A stretch of 64,000 nucleotides of DNA. Origin: Polaribacter filamentus. GTDB lineage: Bacteria > Bacteroidota > Bacteroidia > Flavobacteriales > Flavobacteriaceae. Positions 17,304-26,199 of the stretch are shown in pieces. The position numbers were made by a program, and so were the translations under genes. Where the stretch lies: contig NZ_MQUA01000013.1 in assembly GCF_002943715.1 (NCBI RefSeq), positions 2,927,501-2,991,500 on the forward strand, written 5' to 3'. The notes below the pieces were generated by a model, which was not told the origin of the DNA, did no database searches, and saw only the letters and a list, made by a program, of their open reading frames with translations. How positions within the stretch are numbered: the first letter of the stretch is position 1; each line of letters starts with the position of its first letter.

Positions 17304-19652
17304 ATGAAAAAAAACATCTTTTTTTTATTCTTGTTTACAAGTATACTTGTAAACGCCCAGACATTTACACTTAAAGGAAAAGTAGTAGATGAAAACAATG
17401 AATCTTTACCAGGAACAACTATTTTGGTAAAAGAATCTAAACAAGGAACTTCCACAGATTTTGATGGAAAGTTCAATCTAAATCTTCCAAAAGGGAAGTA
17501 CACAATTCAAATTTCATTTATTGGTTACAAAACAGTTTCTAAAGAAATTTCTTTCATCAAAAACGATGAAATCAAATTTACTTTAGTACCAGATTCAACA
17601 GTTTTAGAAGAAGTATTGGTTTCTGCAGTTCGTGTAAATGCAGATGTTCCGGTTACATTTTCTAACGTATCCAAAAAGGAAATTGCCAAACGTAATTTAG
17701 GTCAAGATATTCCTATTTTACTAAACTACATGCCTTCTGTTGTTTCGTCATCCGATGCTGGCGCAGGAGTTGGCTATACATACATGAGCGTGCGTGGTTC
17801 TAATAGCGAGCGAATTAATGTAACCGTAAACGGAATTCCTTATAACGATTCAGAAAGTCATGGAACTTTTTGGGTGAATTTAGGCGATTTTGCTTCTTCT
17901 ACAGAAAACTTGCAATTGCAGCGTGGCGTAGGAACATCAACAAACGGTTCTGGAGCTTTTGGCGCGAGTTTAAACATTTTAACGGATGCTGTTTCCGAAG
18001 AGTCTTTTGGAGAAATTTCTAATTCTTTTGGTTCTTTTAATACACGAAAACACACCGTTAAATTTAGTACCGGAAAGATTGATGATCACATAGAAATTGC
18101 GGGTCGTTTGTCTAATATTTATTCTGACGGTTATGTAGATAGAGCTTTTGCTGATTTAAAATCGTACTATTTACAAGGAAGTTATTCGGATAAAAATACG
18201 TTGATAAAAGCCATCACTTTTGGTGGAAAAGAGAAAACGTACCAAGCTTGGGAAGGCTTAACCGCTGAGCAACTAAGGGAAGACCGAAGACAAAATCCAT
18301 ATACCTACGATAATGAAGTAGATGATTACAATCAGAATCATTATCAATTGCATTGGAATGAGAAAATTAGCGAAAATTGGTCTACAAATGTTGCTTTAAA
18401 CTACACCAAAGGATCGGGATTCTTTGAGCAATTTAAATCAGAAAGAGATGCCGCAGATTATGGTAATTTAATTGAAGATGGAACTGATGTAATTGTAAGA
18501 CGTTGGTTAGACAATGATTTTTATGTAGTAAATTTCAATACGAATTATAAAACTGATAAAGTTAATTTTATAACAGGAGCTTCTTACTCTCATTATACGG
18601 GAGATCATTTTGGCGAAGTAATTTGGGGAGAAAATTTAGCGCCAAATGCAAGTATTAGAGACCGTTATTATTTTTCTGATGCTAAAAAAACCGACTTTTC
18701 AATCTTTGCAAAAGCAACTTTTAGTATTACCGATAAATTGTCTGGATATGCAGATATACAAGGAAGATTTGTTAGTTATCAAACCGCAGGAATTACAAAT
18801 GATATTGTTCCTATTAATGTGGATGCAAACTTTAATTTCTTTAACCCTAAGTTTGGATTTACATACAAAATCAATGAAAGCAATAATCTTTACACCTCTT
18901 TTGCCGTGGCTAATAGAGAACCTAATAGAAATGATTTTGAAGGCGGAATTACGCAACCAGAAACCTTAAACGATTTAGAATTTGGTTGGCGTTTAAAAAA
19001 TGAAAACATCAAATTAAACACGAATATCTACTATATGGATTATAAAAATCAGTTAGTTTTAACAGGCGCTTTAGATGATGTTGGCCAACCAGTAAGAGCT
19101 ACATCTGGAAGTAGTTATAGATTGGGTTTAGAAATTGATGCCGATATTAAATTGTCTGATCAATTTTCTATAAAACCAAATGCAGCTTTTAGCAACAATA
19201 AAAACAGAGACTTTTTTATTACTAGAGATGGCGTTGAAGAACCAGAAAGTATAGGAAACACAGACATTTCTTTTTCTCCTGATGTAATTATTGGTGCTAT
19301 TTTCACCTATCAACCAATAGAAAATTTACAGCTTTCATTTTTATCAAAATATGTTGGCCAACAATTGATGAGTAATTTTAGTAGTATAATTTCTAACAAC
19401 GATGTTTTAGATAGCTATTTTACTTCTGATATAAATATGGTTTACGAACTAAAAACAACTAAAATTTTTAAATCTGTGGTGTTTTCTGCGCTGATAAATA
19501 ACATTTTTAATGCAGAATATGTAGACAGAGGTTACTATTACACGTATGATGACAATTGGTCTGACCCAAATACAATAACCACTTTAGATGGTGCAGGATA
19601 TTATCCGCAAGCTACAAGGAACTTCTTAATTGGAGTTACCTTAAGATTTTAG
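17304..19652 (+). CDS. TonB-dependent receptor under TPP control
   Basis: The ATG at 17304 gives 782 residues with a clear signal peptide (MKKNIFFLFLFTSILVNAQ); the longer in-frame start at 17199 adds non-signal sequence between riboswitch and gene. A carboxypeptidase-regulatory-like domain (~20-105, GKVVDENNESLPGTTILVK) comes first, then the plug (~125-235, with YTYMSVRGSNSERINVTVNG), then a 22-strand-type barrel ending in FLIGVTLRF. The riboswitch makes thiamine or a thiamine derivative the likely cargo. It is the final gene before a strong terminator. Confidence 0.93.
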   Translation: MKKNIFFLFLFTSILVNAQTFTLKGKVVDENNESLPGTTILVKESKQGTSTDFDGKFNLNLPKGKYTIQISFIGYKTVSKEISFIKNDEIKFTLVPDSTVLEEVLVSAVRVNADVPVTFSNVSKKEIAKRNLGQDIPILLNYMPSVVSSSDAGAGVGYTYMSVRGSNSERINVTVNGIPYNDSESHGTFWVNLGDFASSTENLQLQRGVGTSTNGSGAFGASLNILTDAVSEESFGEISNSFGSFNTRKHTVKFSTGKIDDHIEIAGRLSNIYSDGYVDRAFADLKSYYLQGSYSDKNTLIKAITFGGKEKTYQAWEGLTAEQLREDRRQNPYTYDNEVDDYNQNHYQLHWNEKISENWSTNVALNYTKGSGFFEQFKSERDAADYGNLIEDGTDVIVRRWLDNDFYVVNFNTNYKTDKVNFITGASYSHYTGDHFGEVIWGENLAPNASIRDRYYFSDAKKTDFSIFAKATFSITDKLSGYADIQGRFVSYQTAGITNDIVPINVDANFNFFNPKFGFTYKINESNNLYTSFAVANREPNRNDFEGGITQPETLNDLEFGWRLKNENIKLNTNIYYMDYKNQLVLTGALDDVGQPVRATSGSSYRLGLEIDADIKLSDQFSIKPNAAFSNNKNRDFFITRDGVEEPESIGNTDISFSPDVIIGAIFTYQPIENLQLSFLSKYVGQQLMSNFSSIISNNDVLDSYFTSDINMVYELKTTKIFKSVVFSALINNIFNAEYVDRGYYYTYDDNWSDPNTITTLDGAGYYPQATRNFLIGVTLRF

Positions 19653-19953
19653 AGAAAAACCATTTTTTAATCATAATTGATTAAAAATGATCTAAAAACA
19701 AACAAAACGAGCGTTTTCTGTTGAAAATCGCTCGTTTTTTCGTATCTTCGTGATTCACGAAAAACTATTGTACTTAAAATAAAAGAAACCTCTTCGTTTA
19801 TAATTTTGATTTTTTCATTTTTAAAAATCATTTTGGTAAACTTATTCCTACTGCTTTCTAGTTTTTCCGTTTCACATTTTTTTTAAGAAATTACACACAT
19901 TTCAATACTAAATTCTTAATTAAAAAGTGGTTCACACTTTTTAAAACATACTT
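19653..19953. other. Intergenic region after the TonB receptor
   Basis: Apart from the terminator at 19702-19741 and a short palindrome TTCGTGATTCACGAA (19747-19761), this stretch shows no gene. It is AT-rich with T-runs and presumably holds the promoter of the 63-residue ORF or of the sigma factor gene; no consensus is clear enough to call. Confidence 0.5.
19702..19741 (+). terminator. Terminator of the TonB receptor gene
   Basis: AAAACGAGCGTTTT and AAAATCGCTCGTTTTTT form a GC-containing stem (ACGAGCG/CGCTCGT) followed by six T. It starts 50 bases after the receptor stop. Confidence 0.85.
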
Positions 19954-20145
19954 ATGAAAATATTTCACATTAAAAGAAAAATTAAATATCAAAAATACTA
20001 TTCTTCTGCAATGGGAATGCTAAACTCAAGAGTTACGTACATCAAAAAATATTTTTTAGGCATTCCGTTTAAAACAATCCATACGCAAAGAGTTACTTAT
20101 TATGGAGAAGTTAAAAAAAGTGATGATTGCAACTTATTTATTTAA
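19954..20145 (+). CDS. Small basic hypothetical protein
   Basis: The 63-residue ORF is rich in Lys and Tyr (MKIFHIKRKIKYQKYYSSAM at the start; FKTIHTQRVTYYGEVKK later), with no signal peptide or membrane segment. It ends 30 bases before the sigma factor gene on the same strand. It looks coding rather than random, and resembles short proteins I have seen in other Flavobacteriaceae, but I cannot name a function. Confidence 0.55.
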   Translation: MKIFHIKRKIKYQKYYSSAMGMLNSRVTYIKKYFLGIPFKTIHTQRVTYYGEVKKSDDCNLFI

Positions 20146-20175
20146 AATTAACTTCAAAAAAAATCAATATAATAT

Positions 20176-21039
20176 ATGAGACAACTTAAAATTGTTAAAC
20201 AAGTTACCAACCGTGATTCAAAGTCTTTAGAGAAATATTTTCAAGAAATTAGTAAAATTGGACTTATTACCGCTGATGAAGAAGTAGAATTAGCTTTGAA
20301 AATAAAAAAAGGTGATGATAAAGCGTTAAACAAACTTGTACAAGCAAATTTAAGATTTGTTGTTTCTGTGGCTAAACAGTATCAAGGCCAAGGATTAAAA
20401 TTATCTGATTTAATAAATGAAGGTAATTTAGGTTTGGTAAAAGCTGCAAAACGTTTTGATGAAACTAGAGGTTTTAAATTTATTTCATACGCCGTTTGGT
20501 GGATTCGTCAAGCTATAATGCAAGCTTTAGCTGAACAATCAAGAATTGTGCGTTTGCCTTTAAATAAAATTGGAAGTATCAATAAAATACGAAAAATATA
20601 TGCTCGATTAGAACAAAATGAACAGCGTATGCCAACTCATAAAGAAATTGCAAAACAGTTAGACATGACGGAAACTTCGGTAGAACAAGCTTTAAAAAAC
20701 TCTGGAAGACATGTTTCTATGGACGCTCCGTTTAGAGAAGGCGAGGATTCTAACTTATACAACGTAATACAGTCTGATGAATCTCCAAGACCAGACAAAA
20801 ATTTAATCAAACAATCTCTAACGATAGAAATAGATAGAGCTTTAGAAACATTATCTTACAAAGAGGCAAATGTAATAAAAATGTTTTATGGCATAAACCT
20901 ACCTTCCGCCCATAGTTTATCTGAAATCGGAGAAATATTTGATTTATCTAGAGAAAGAGTTCGCCAAGTAAAAGAAAAAGCAATTAGAAATTTAAAATCT
21001 AAGTCTAGAACGCATCTTTTAAAATCTTATTTAGGATAA
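20176..21039 (+). CDS. RpoD/SigA-type sigma-70 factor, paralogue
   Basis: This 287-residue group 1/2 sigma factor has a short region 1, region 2 ([17 protein letters not shown], then [20 protein letters not shown], ~95-114), region 3 and region 4 ([20 protein letters not shown], ~255-274). It opens [15 protein letters not shown], as the Bacteroidota primary sigma does. It departs from the usual primary sequence in region 4.1 ([15 protein letters not shown]), so it may be a second, non-essential copy; Flavobacteriaceae often have two. Confidence 0.88.
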   Translation: MRQLKIVKQVTNRDSKSLEKYFQEISKIGLITADEEVELALKIKKGDDKALNKLVQANLRFVVSVAKQYQGQGLKLSDLINEGNLGLVKAAKRFDETRGFKFISYAVWWIRQAIMQALAEQSRIVRLPLNKIGSINKIRKIYARLEQNEQRMPTHKEIAKQLDMTETSVEQALKNSGRHVSMDAPFREGEDSNLYNVIQSDESPRPDKNLIKQSLTIEIDRALETLSYKEANVIKMFYGINLPSAHSLSEIGEIFDLSRERVRQVKEKAIRNLKSKSRTHLLKSYLG

Positions 21040-21083
21040 AAAATCTTTATCCATAAATTGACAAGACTTAAAAATATACTTAT

Positions 21084-21386
21084 TTAAAACTCCAAGTTTA
21101 TTCTTGGGGCTTTAAATATTATGTAAAAGAGTTTTTTACTTGCTAACTTCTGAATAGCTTGTTTTGATAATTTTTCTTTTACCTCTGCCGAATTATCTTT
21201 TATTGATGTAAAAGGAACTATAGATTTTTCAATATCAATACCAACTCCACCTATGTTTTCTAAACTTAATAATCCTTTTTTAATCATTGCGGCACAACCA
21301 GCACACTTTAAATTTTCTATTTGAATATATATTGTTGTAATTTTTTTAATTTTCTTGTTTCCACTGGTTATATCCGCCCAAAACAC
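21084..21386 (-). CDS. Heavy-metal-associated (HMA) domain protein
   Basis: The core is an HMA fold with metal motif LKCAGCAAMI (CxxC). The only ATG (21386) lies 41 bases inside the rhodanese gene and adds about 15 residues unlike any HMA domain. An ATT at 21341 would give the usual ITTIYIQIENLKCAGC opening. The true start is thus either a rare codon or the overlapping ATG. It follows a rhodanese lipoprotein and an MBL-rhodanese gene in one apparent operon, so copper or persulfide stress is a plausible setting. Confidence 0.75.
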   Translation of the reverse strand: MFWADITSGNKKIKKITTIYIQIENLKCAGCAAMIKKGLLSLENIGGVGIDIEKSIVPFTSIKDNSAEVKEKLSKQAIQKLASKKLFYIIFKAPRINLEF

Positions 21387-21711
21387 TGTAGACTTGATAT
21401 CCTTTTTCTTGCAATATTTTTGCGGATTTACTACTCCTATTTCCGCTTCTGCAATATAAATAAACCGGCATATTTTTATCTAACTGCGTTGTTGCTTTTG
21501 TGTAAAAATCAGTGTCAAAAAAATTCGAAAATTTTGCTGTTTTTATAAACCCTAGTTCAATTTCTTCCGGTGTTCTAACGTCTAATAATTGTACATTTTC
21601 TTTTTCTAACAACACTTTTAATTCTGATGTTGAAATAGATTTTATTTCTTGTTGTGAATTGCAATTGATAAAAAAGAAACTTATCAGTAAAAAGCTGAAT
21701 ATATTTTTCAT
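21346..21711 (-). CDS. Rhodanese-like lipoprotein
   Basis: From ATG 21711 (MKNIFSFLLISFFFINCNSQ) it is 121 residues with a lipobox ending FINC. The single rhodanese domain has LLDVRTPEE (~42-50) and the active loop YCRSGNRSS with the persulfide-forming Cys. It probably acts in the periplasm. It starts 5 bases after the MBL-rhodanese stop, in one operon. Confidence 0.88.
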   Translation of the reverse strand: MKNIFSFLLISFFFINCNSQQEIKSISTSELKVLLEKENVQLLDVRTPEEIELGFIKTAKFSNFFDTDFYTKATTQLDKNMPVYLYCRSGNRSSKSAKILQEKGYQVYSVLGGYNQWKQEN

Positions 21712-21716
21712 TTTAT

Positions 21717-23123
21717 TTATTTTAAGGTTGACGGACAAACTGCCGCTGTTCTCTCGATGGTTGTATTTTTAATAGCGTCATAACCGCCATCAACATCAAT
21801 AAGATTATGAAATCCGCGTGCTTTCAAAATAGAAGCAGCAATTACAGAACGATAACCTCCTGCACAATGCACATAAAAATCTCCTTTTTTAGGGAATTCA
21901 GAAATATGATTATTTAAAAAGTCTAACGGTGTATTTTCTGCAATTTTAAGATGTTCGCTTTCATATTCTCCTGGTTTTCTAACATCAAAAACTACTGCAT
22001 TTTCATTTATTTTCTTTGATAAAACATCCGCAGAAACAGAAGTTATGGTATCAATTTCCTTACCTGCTTTTTTCCAAGAGTCAAAACTACCTTCTAAATA
22101 CCCTAACACATTATCAAAACCAACTCTAGACAAACGTATAATAGTACCTTTTTCTTCACCTTCTGGCGTTACTAACAAAATAGGTTGTTTAATATCTTTA
22201 ATCAATGCGCCAACCCAAGGCGCAAAAGTACCGCCTAAACCAACAAAAATAGATTGTGGTATAAAGCCTTTTATAAATTCTGATTGATGGCGAACATCTA
22301 AAATTAATGCATCAGTTTCATTTGCGTGAATTTCAAACCCCTCGACAGACAAAGGTTTTGCACTATTTTCGATAACTTCATCTATATTTTTATATCCTTC
22401 TTTATTTAGTTTTACATTTAAAGGAAAATAGGCAGGAGGAGGCAATAAACCATCTGTAACTTCTTTCACAAACTCATCTTTAGTCATATTTGCTCTTAAA
22501 GCATAATTGGTTTCTTTTTGGTTACCAATTGTACCTACAGTTTCTTTGCTCAAATTTTTACCACAAGCAGAACCTGCTCCGTGTGCGGGGTATACAATAA
22601 CTTCATCTGCCAACGTCATTACCTTATTACGTAAACTATCAAACAGAAAACCTGCTAAATCTTTTTCTGTAACGTCTCCTTTTTGAGCTAAATCGGGTCT
22701 ACCAACATCACCTAGAAACAGCGTATCTCCACTAAAAAGCGCATGATCTTTTCCGTCTTTATCTTTCAATAAATAACAGGAACTTTCCATGGTATGACCT
22801 GGAGTGTGCAAAACAGTAATTGTAATATCGCCTACTTTAAAAACCTGATTATCTTTTGCTATGATTGCCTCAAAAGCTGTTTTTGCAGTTGGACCAAACA
22901 CAATTTTTGCCCCAGTTTTTTCGGATAAAGTAACATGACCACTTACAAAATCCGCATGAAAATGCGTTTCGAAAATATATTTTACTTTTGCTTTATTTTT
23001 AGTTGCTTTGTCTATATAATCTTGCACTTCTCTTAATGGGTCAATAATTGCAACTTCACCATTACTCTCTACATAATAAGCACCTTGCGCTAAACAGCCC
23101 GTATAAATTTGTTCTATTATCAT
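21717..23123 (-). CDS. MBL-fold/rhodanese protein, persulfide dioxygenase-like
   Basis: This 468-residue protein has an N-terminal metallo-beta-lactamase domain with FETHFHADFVSGH (~50-62), LHTPGHTMESSC (~104-115) and LFSGDTLFLGDVGRPDLAQ. It then has a first rhodanese domain without an active Cys (ILDVRHQSEF) and a second with an intact loop (HCAGGYRS). This layout is that of CstB/Blh-type persulfide dioxygenase-sulfurtransferases, which oxidise glutathione or CoA persulfide. With the rhodanese, HMA and SulP genes it makes a sulfide/persulfide detoxification set. Confidence 0.9.
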   Translation of the reverse strand: MIIEQIYTGCLAQGAYYVESNGEVAIIDPLREVQDYIDKATKNKAKVKYIFETHFHADFVSGHVTLSEKTGAKIVFGPTAKTAFEAIIAKDNQVFKVGDITITVLHTPGHTMESSCYLLKDKDGKDHALFSGDTLFLGDVGRPDLAQKGDVTEKDLAGFLFDSLRNKVMTLADEVIVYPAHGAGSACGKNLSKETVGTIGNQKETNYALRANMTKDEFVKEVTDGLLPPPAYFPLNVKLNKEGYKNIDEVIENSAKPLSVEGFEIHANETDALILDVRHQSEFIKGFIPQSIFVGLGGTFAPWVGALIKDIKQPILLVTPEGEEKGTIIRLSRVGFDNVLGYLEGSFDSWKKAGKEIDTITSVSADVLSKKINENAVVFDVRKPGEYESEHLKIAENTPLDFLNNHISEFPKKGDFYVHCAGGYRSVIAASILKARGFHNLIDVDGGYDAIKNTTIERTAAVCPSTLK

Positions 23124-23155
23124 ACTCTTTAATATAGTTGATTTTCAAAGATACC

Positions 23156-23163
23156 TTTGAAAA
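23156..23163 (-). promoter_or_regulatory. -7 element upstream of the persulfide operon
   Basis: TATCTTTG on the minus strand fits TAnnTTTG and lies 33-40 bases before the start at 23123. A -33 TTG at the expected distance is not evident. Confidence 0.4.
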
Positions 23164-23201
23164 CTTAATTTTTAAATGATATTTATCACTTTCATTTCTA
23201 A

Positions 23202-24950
23202 TTACCTATATGCTTGATGTATATATTTAGCATACTTTTCTTGGTGTTTTCTATCACCCGTTTTATAATATTTTACAGCATCATTTACTCTCATAAAAAA
23301 GTGATTAATATCTATGATTTGTAAAATTCCGCTTCTAAAAAAATCATCTCTAACAGGTCCTTTAACACCTGCAAAATAAAAAATAATATCTTTTTTCTGA
23401 TAATACTTAATGCGTTCTTTTAACATTTCTACGCCCGTACTATCTACTCTATTAATACTCTCTGCATCTAATACAATCAATTTTAATGCCTTTCCTTTTC
23501 TGTCTGCCATTTGGTCTAAATTATCTCTAAAATAACTAGAATTTGCATAAAATATCTGAGCATCAAATCTAAAAATCAAGATATCATCTTCTATAATTAC
23601 TTCTTCAAATCGATTTTTATTTCTATAAAAATTCGAGTTTGGCACTTTACCTAATTCAGTAACATACGGTCTTGAAGTTCTAAATATTAAAACAATTAAG
23701 GATAAACCTACTCCAACTGCAATGCCATATTCAATACCTAGTAATAAAGTTGCTAAAAAGGTGGATAACATTAACCAAAAATCCAAATTATTCGCCCTCC
23801 ATAAAAAAGCAGCTTCCTTAAAATTTATCAAGCCAAAAACAGCAACTATAATAATTGCCGCTAATACAGTTTTAGGCAAATGATAAAATAATGGTGTTAA
23901 AAATAGTAGTGTAATTACAACCATTGCCACAGAAATTAATGCCGCCATTCCTGTTTTTGCGCCACTTTCTTGATTAATTGCAGAGCGAGAAAAACTCGAT
24001 GCAGAAGGGTAAGCCTTAAATAAAGAACCCACCATATTACTTAAACCTAAAGCAATTAATTCCTGATTGGGTCTTATTCTGTATTCATCTTGTTTTGCCT
24101 CCAAAGATTTACCTATAGAAATCGTCTCTAGATAACCTACCATCACTAACGTTAATGCAATTGGCAACAGTTCTCTAATTTGATCTATATCGAATTCTGG
24201 AATACCGAAAACAGGCAAACCTGATGGTATTTCTTTTACAATAGATACATCAGAAAAACTTTTTCCAAAGTATTTCATACTTAATATACCAAGAATTACA
24301 ACAATTAATGCATTTGGTATTTTTTTGTTAATTTTTCTAAAAACAATAATTATAATTACGGATATCAGCCCAATTATTGATGTATGCTTATTAAAAGTAG
24401 CTACTTGCAGCCAAATATCCTCTACAATAAACTGAATTTGATCACTTTGAATAAAATCTACACCCAATAAATTTCTAAATTGATTGAGTCCAATGATTAA
24501 TGCAACCGCAGATGTAAAACCTGTAATTACTGGTTTTGAGAGAAAGTTTACGATAAAACCTAAACTAAAGATTCCCATTATAAACTGAATAGTTCCCACC
24601 ATTAAACCCAACAAAATTGCAATAGAAATATAACTATTTGAACCCGCCAACGCTAAAGCAGAAACACCGGTCGCAACAATTAAGGAATCCATTGCTACGG
24701 GTCCTATGGCTACTTGCCTTGAGGAACCAAAAATAGCATACATAACTTGGGGAACTAACGCACAATACAAGCCATAGATTGGAGGCAAACCTGCAATTAA
24801 AGCGTACGCTATTCCTTGCGGAATTAAAATAATACCAACAGTCAACCCCGCAACTAAATCCCCTTTAAAAAGGGATTTATTGTAGTTGGGTAACCATTCT
24901 AAAATTGGTATTATTTTTTTATATTCATAAGTATATTCTAACGTTATCAA
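23202..24950 (-). CDS. SulP-family anion transporter with STAS domain
   Basis: This 582-residue protein has an N-terminal membrane domain of about 12-14 segments with the family signature GLPPIYGLYCALVPQVMYAI (~53-72), then a C-terminal STAS domain (~440-560) with VLDAESINRVDSTGVEML. SulP proteins carry sulfate, bicarbonate or other anions. Its position next to sulfur-handling genes favours sulfate or sulfite export, by inference only. Confidence 0.92.
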   Translation of the reverse strand: MITLEYTYEYKKIIPILEWLPNYNKSLFKGDLVAGLTVGIILIPQGIAYALIAGLPPIYGLYCALVPQVMYAIFGSSRQVAIGPVAMDSLIVATGVSALALAGSNSYISIAILLGLMVGTIQFIMGIFSLGFIVNFLSKPVITGFTSAVALIIGLNQFRNLLGVDFIQSDQIQFIVEDIWLQVATFNKHTSIIGLISVIIIIVFRKINKKIPNALIVVILGILSMKYFGKSFSDVSIVKEIPSGLPVFGIPEFDIDQIRELLPIALTLVMVGYLETISIGKSLEAKQDEYRIRPNQELIALGLSNMVGSLFKAYPSASSFSRSAINQESGAKTGMAALISVAMVVITLLFLTPLFYHLPKTVLAAIIIVAVFGLINFKEAAFLWRANNLDFWLMLSTFLATLLLGIEYGIAVGVGLSLIVLIFRTSRPYVTELGKVPNSNFYRNKNRFEEVIIEDDILIFRFDAQIFYANSSYFRDNLDQMADRKGKALKLIVLDAESINRVDSTGVEMLKERIKYYQKKDIIFYFAGVKGPVRDDFFRSGILQIIDINHFFMRVNDAVKYYKTGDRKHQEKYAKYIHQAYR

Positions 24951-25071
24951 AGTGAAAGAACATTGTTAATTAGAGCAATTTATTACTAATTCTTCCCATT
25001 CCCTAAAGTTCTAGGTACACATATCTTCTCCTTCATTTCTTGTCTCTTCTATTGAGACTTATATCTATAAC

Positions 25072-26094
25072 CTAAAATAACTCTGCTTGACTTCTTGGTT
25101 TTGTTCTTCCTAAATGTTTGTAAGCTAATTCAGTAACCTCTCTACCTCTTGGTGTTCTCATAATAAAACCTTGCTGAATTAAAAATGGCTCGTACACTTC
25201 TTCAATTGTTTCTGTATTTTCTGAAACCGCCGTTGCAATTGTGCTTATTCCTACAGGACCCCCTTTAAATTTATCTATAATTGTTGCTAGAATTTTATTA
25301 TCCATTTCATCCAGACCAAAAGCATCTACATTTAATGCTTTTAAAGCATATTTTGCAATTTCCATGTTAATGGTTCCATTACCTTTTATTTGCGCAAAAT
25401 CTCTCACTCTGCGCAACAAAGCATTTGCAATTCTTGGTGTTCCTCTGCTCCTTCCTGCTATTTCTATGGCAGCTTCCATAGAAATAGGAACTCCCAAAAT
25501 ATCTGAACTTCTTTCTATAATTGTTGTTAGCAGTTCGGTTGAGTAGTATTGCAATCTACAGCTAATTCCGAAACGTGCACGCATTGGAGCTGTTAACAAT
25601 CCTGAACGAGTTGTCGCACCGATTAACGTAAAAGGTTCTAAATTAATTTGAACTGTTCTGGCATTTGGGCCAGATTCAATCATAATATCAATTTTGTAGT
25701 CTTCCATTGCTGAGTATAAATACTCTTCTACAATAGGACTTAATCTATGGATTTCGTCAATAAATAAGACATCGCGTTCGTCCAAGTTTGTAAGCAAACC
25801 TGCTAAATCTCCTGGTTTGTCTAAAACAGGACCCGAAGTAACCTTTATGCCAACTTGCAATTCGTTTGCTAAAATATGAGCCAACGTAGTTTTCCCAAGT
25901 CCTGGAGGTCCATGAAACAATGTGTGATCTAGAGCTTCACCTCGTTGATTGGCTGCCTCAACAAATATTTTTAAATTATCTAATGCTTGATCTTGACCTG
26001 TAAAATCATCAAATGAAAGTGGACGTAATTTTTTTTCTACATCTAAATCTTCATTTGATAAATTGTCATTTTCAGGATTTAAGTTTTCGTTCAT
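25072..26094 (-). CDS. ruvB: Holliday junction helicase RuvB
   Basis: This 340-residue AAA+ motor drives branch migration with RuvA. It has [11 protein letters not shown] (~26-36), Walker [13 protein letters not shown] (~64-75), Walker [11 protein letters not shown], sensor 1 LIGATTRSG, the arginine-finger region and the C-terminal winged helix with TPRGREVTE. Full length. A TATATTTG element ends 6 bases before the ATG, so transcription may begin at or next to the start codon. Confidence 0.96.
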   Translation of the reverse strand: MNENLNPENDNLSNEDLDVEKKLRPLSFDDFTGQDQALDNLKIFVEAANQRGEALDHTLFHGPPGLGKTTLAHILANELQVGIKVTSGPVLDKPGDLAGLLTNLDERDVLFIDEIHRLSPIVEEYLYSAMEDYKIDIMIESGPNARTVQINLEPFTLIGATTRSGLLTAPMRARFGISCRLQYYSTELLTTIIERSSDILGVPISMEAAIEIAGRSRGTPRIANALLRRVRDFAQIKGNGTINMEIAKYALKALNVDAFGLDEMDNKILATIIDKFKGGPVGISTIATAVSENTETIEEVYEPFLIQQGFIMRTPRGREVTELAYKHLGRTKPRSQAELF

Positions 26095-26099
26095 AACTA

Positions 26100-26107
26100 C
26101 AAATATA
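26100..26107 (-). promoter_or_regulatory. -7 element directly before ruvB
   Basis: TATATTTG on the minus strand fits TAnnTTTG. It is separated from the ATG by only five bases, which would place the transcript start at the start codon (leaderless). There is no good -33 TTG, so support is partial. Confidence 0.4.
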
Positions 26108-26150
26108 AGAGATTTTGAATCAGGTCACATGCACCTTTTGTTACATAACG

Positions 26151-26181
26151 AAAAAACCTTTCCGAGTCGGAAAGGTTTTTT
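26151..26181 (-). terminator. Terminator of the act-cta operon
   Basis: AAAAAACCTTTCC-GAGTC-GGAAAGGTTTTTT is a stem of about 13 bp with terminal T-runs on both strands. It lies 19 bases past the ctaD stop and separates the respiratory operon from ruvB. Confidence 0.9.
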
Positions 26182-26199
26182 AATAGATTTTATATTTTA

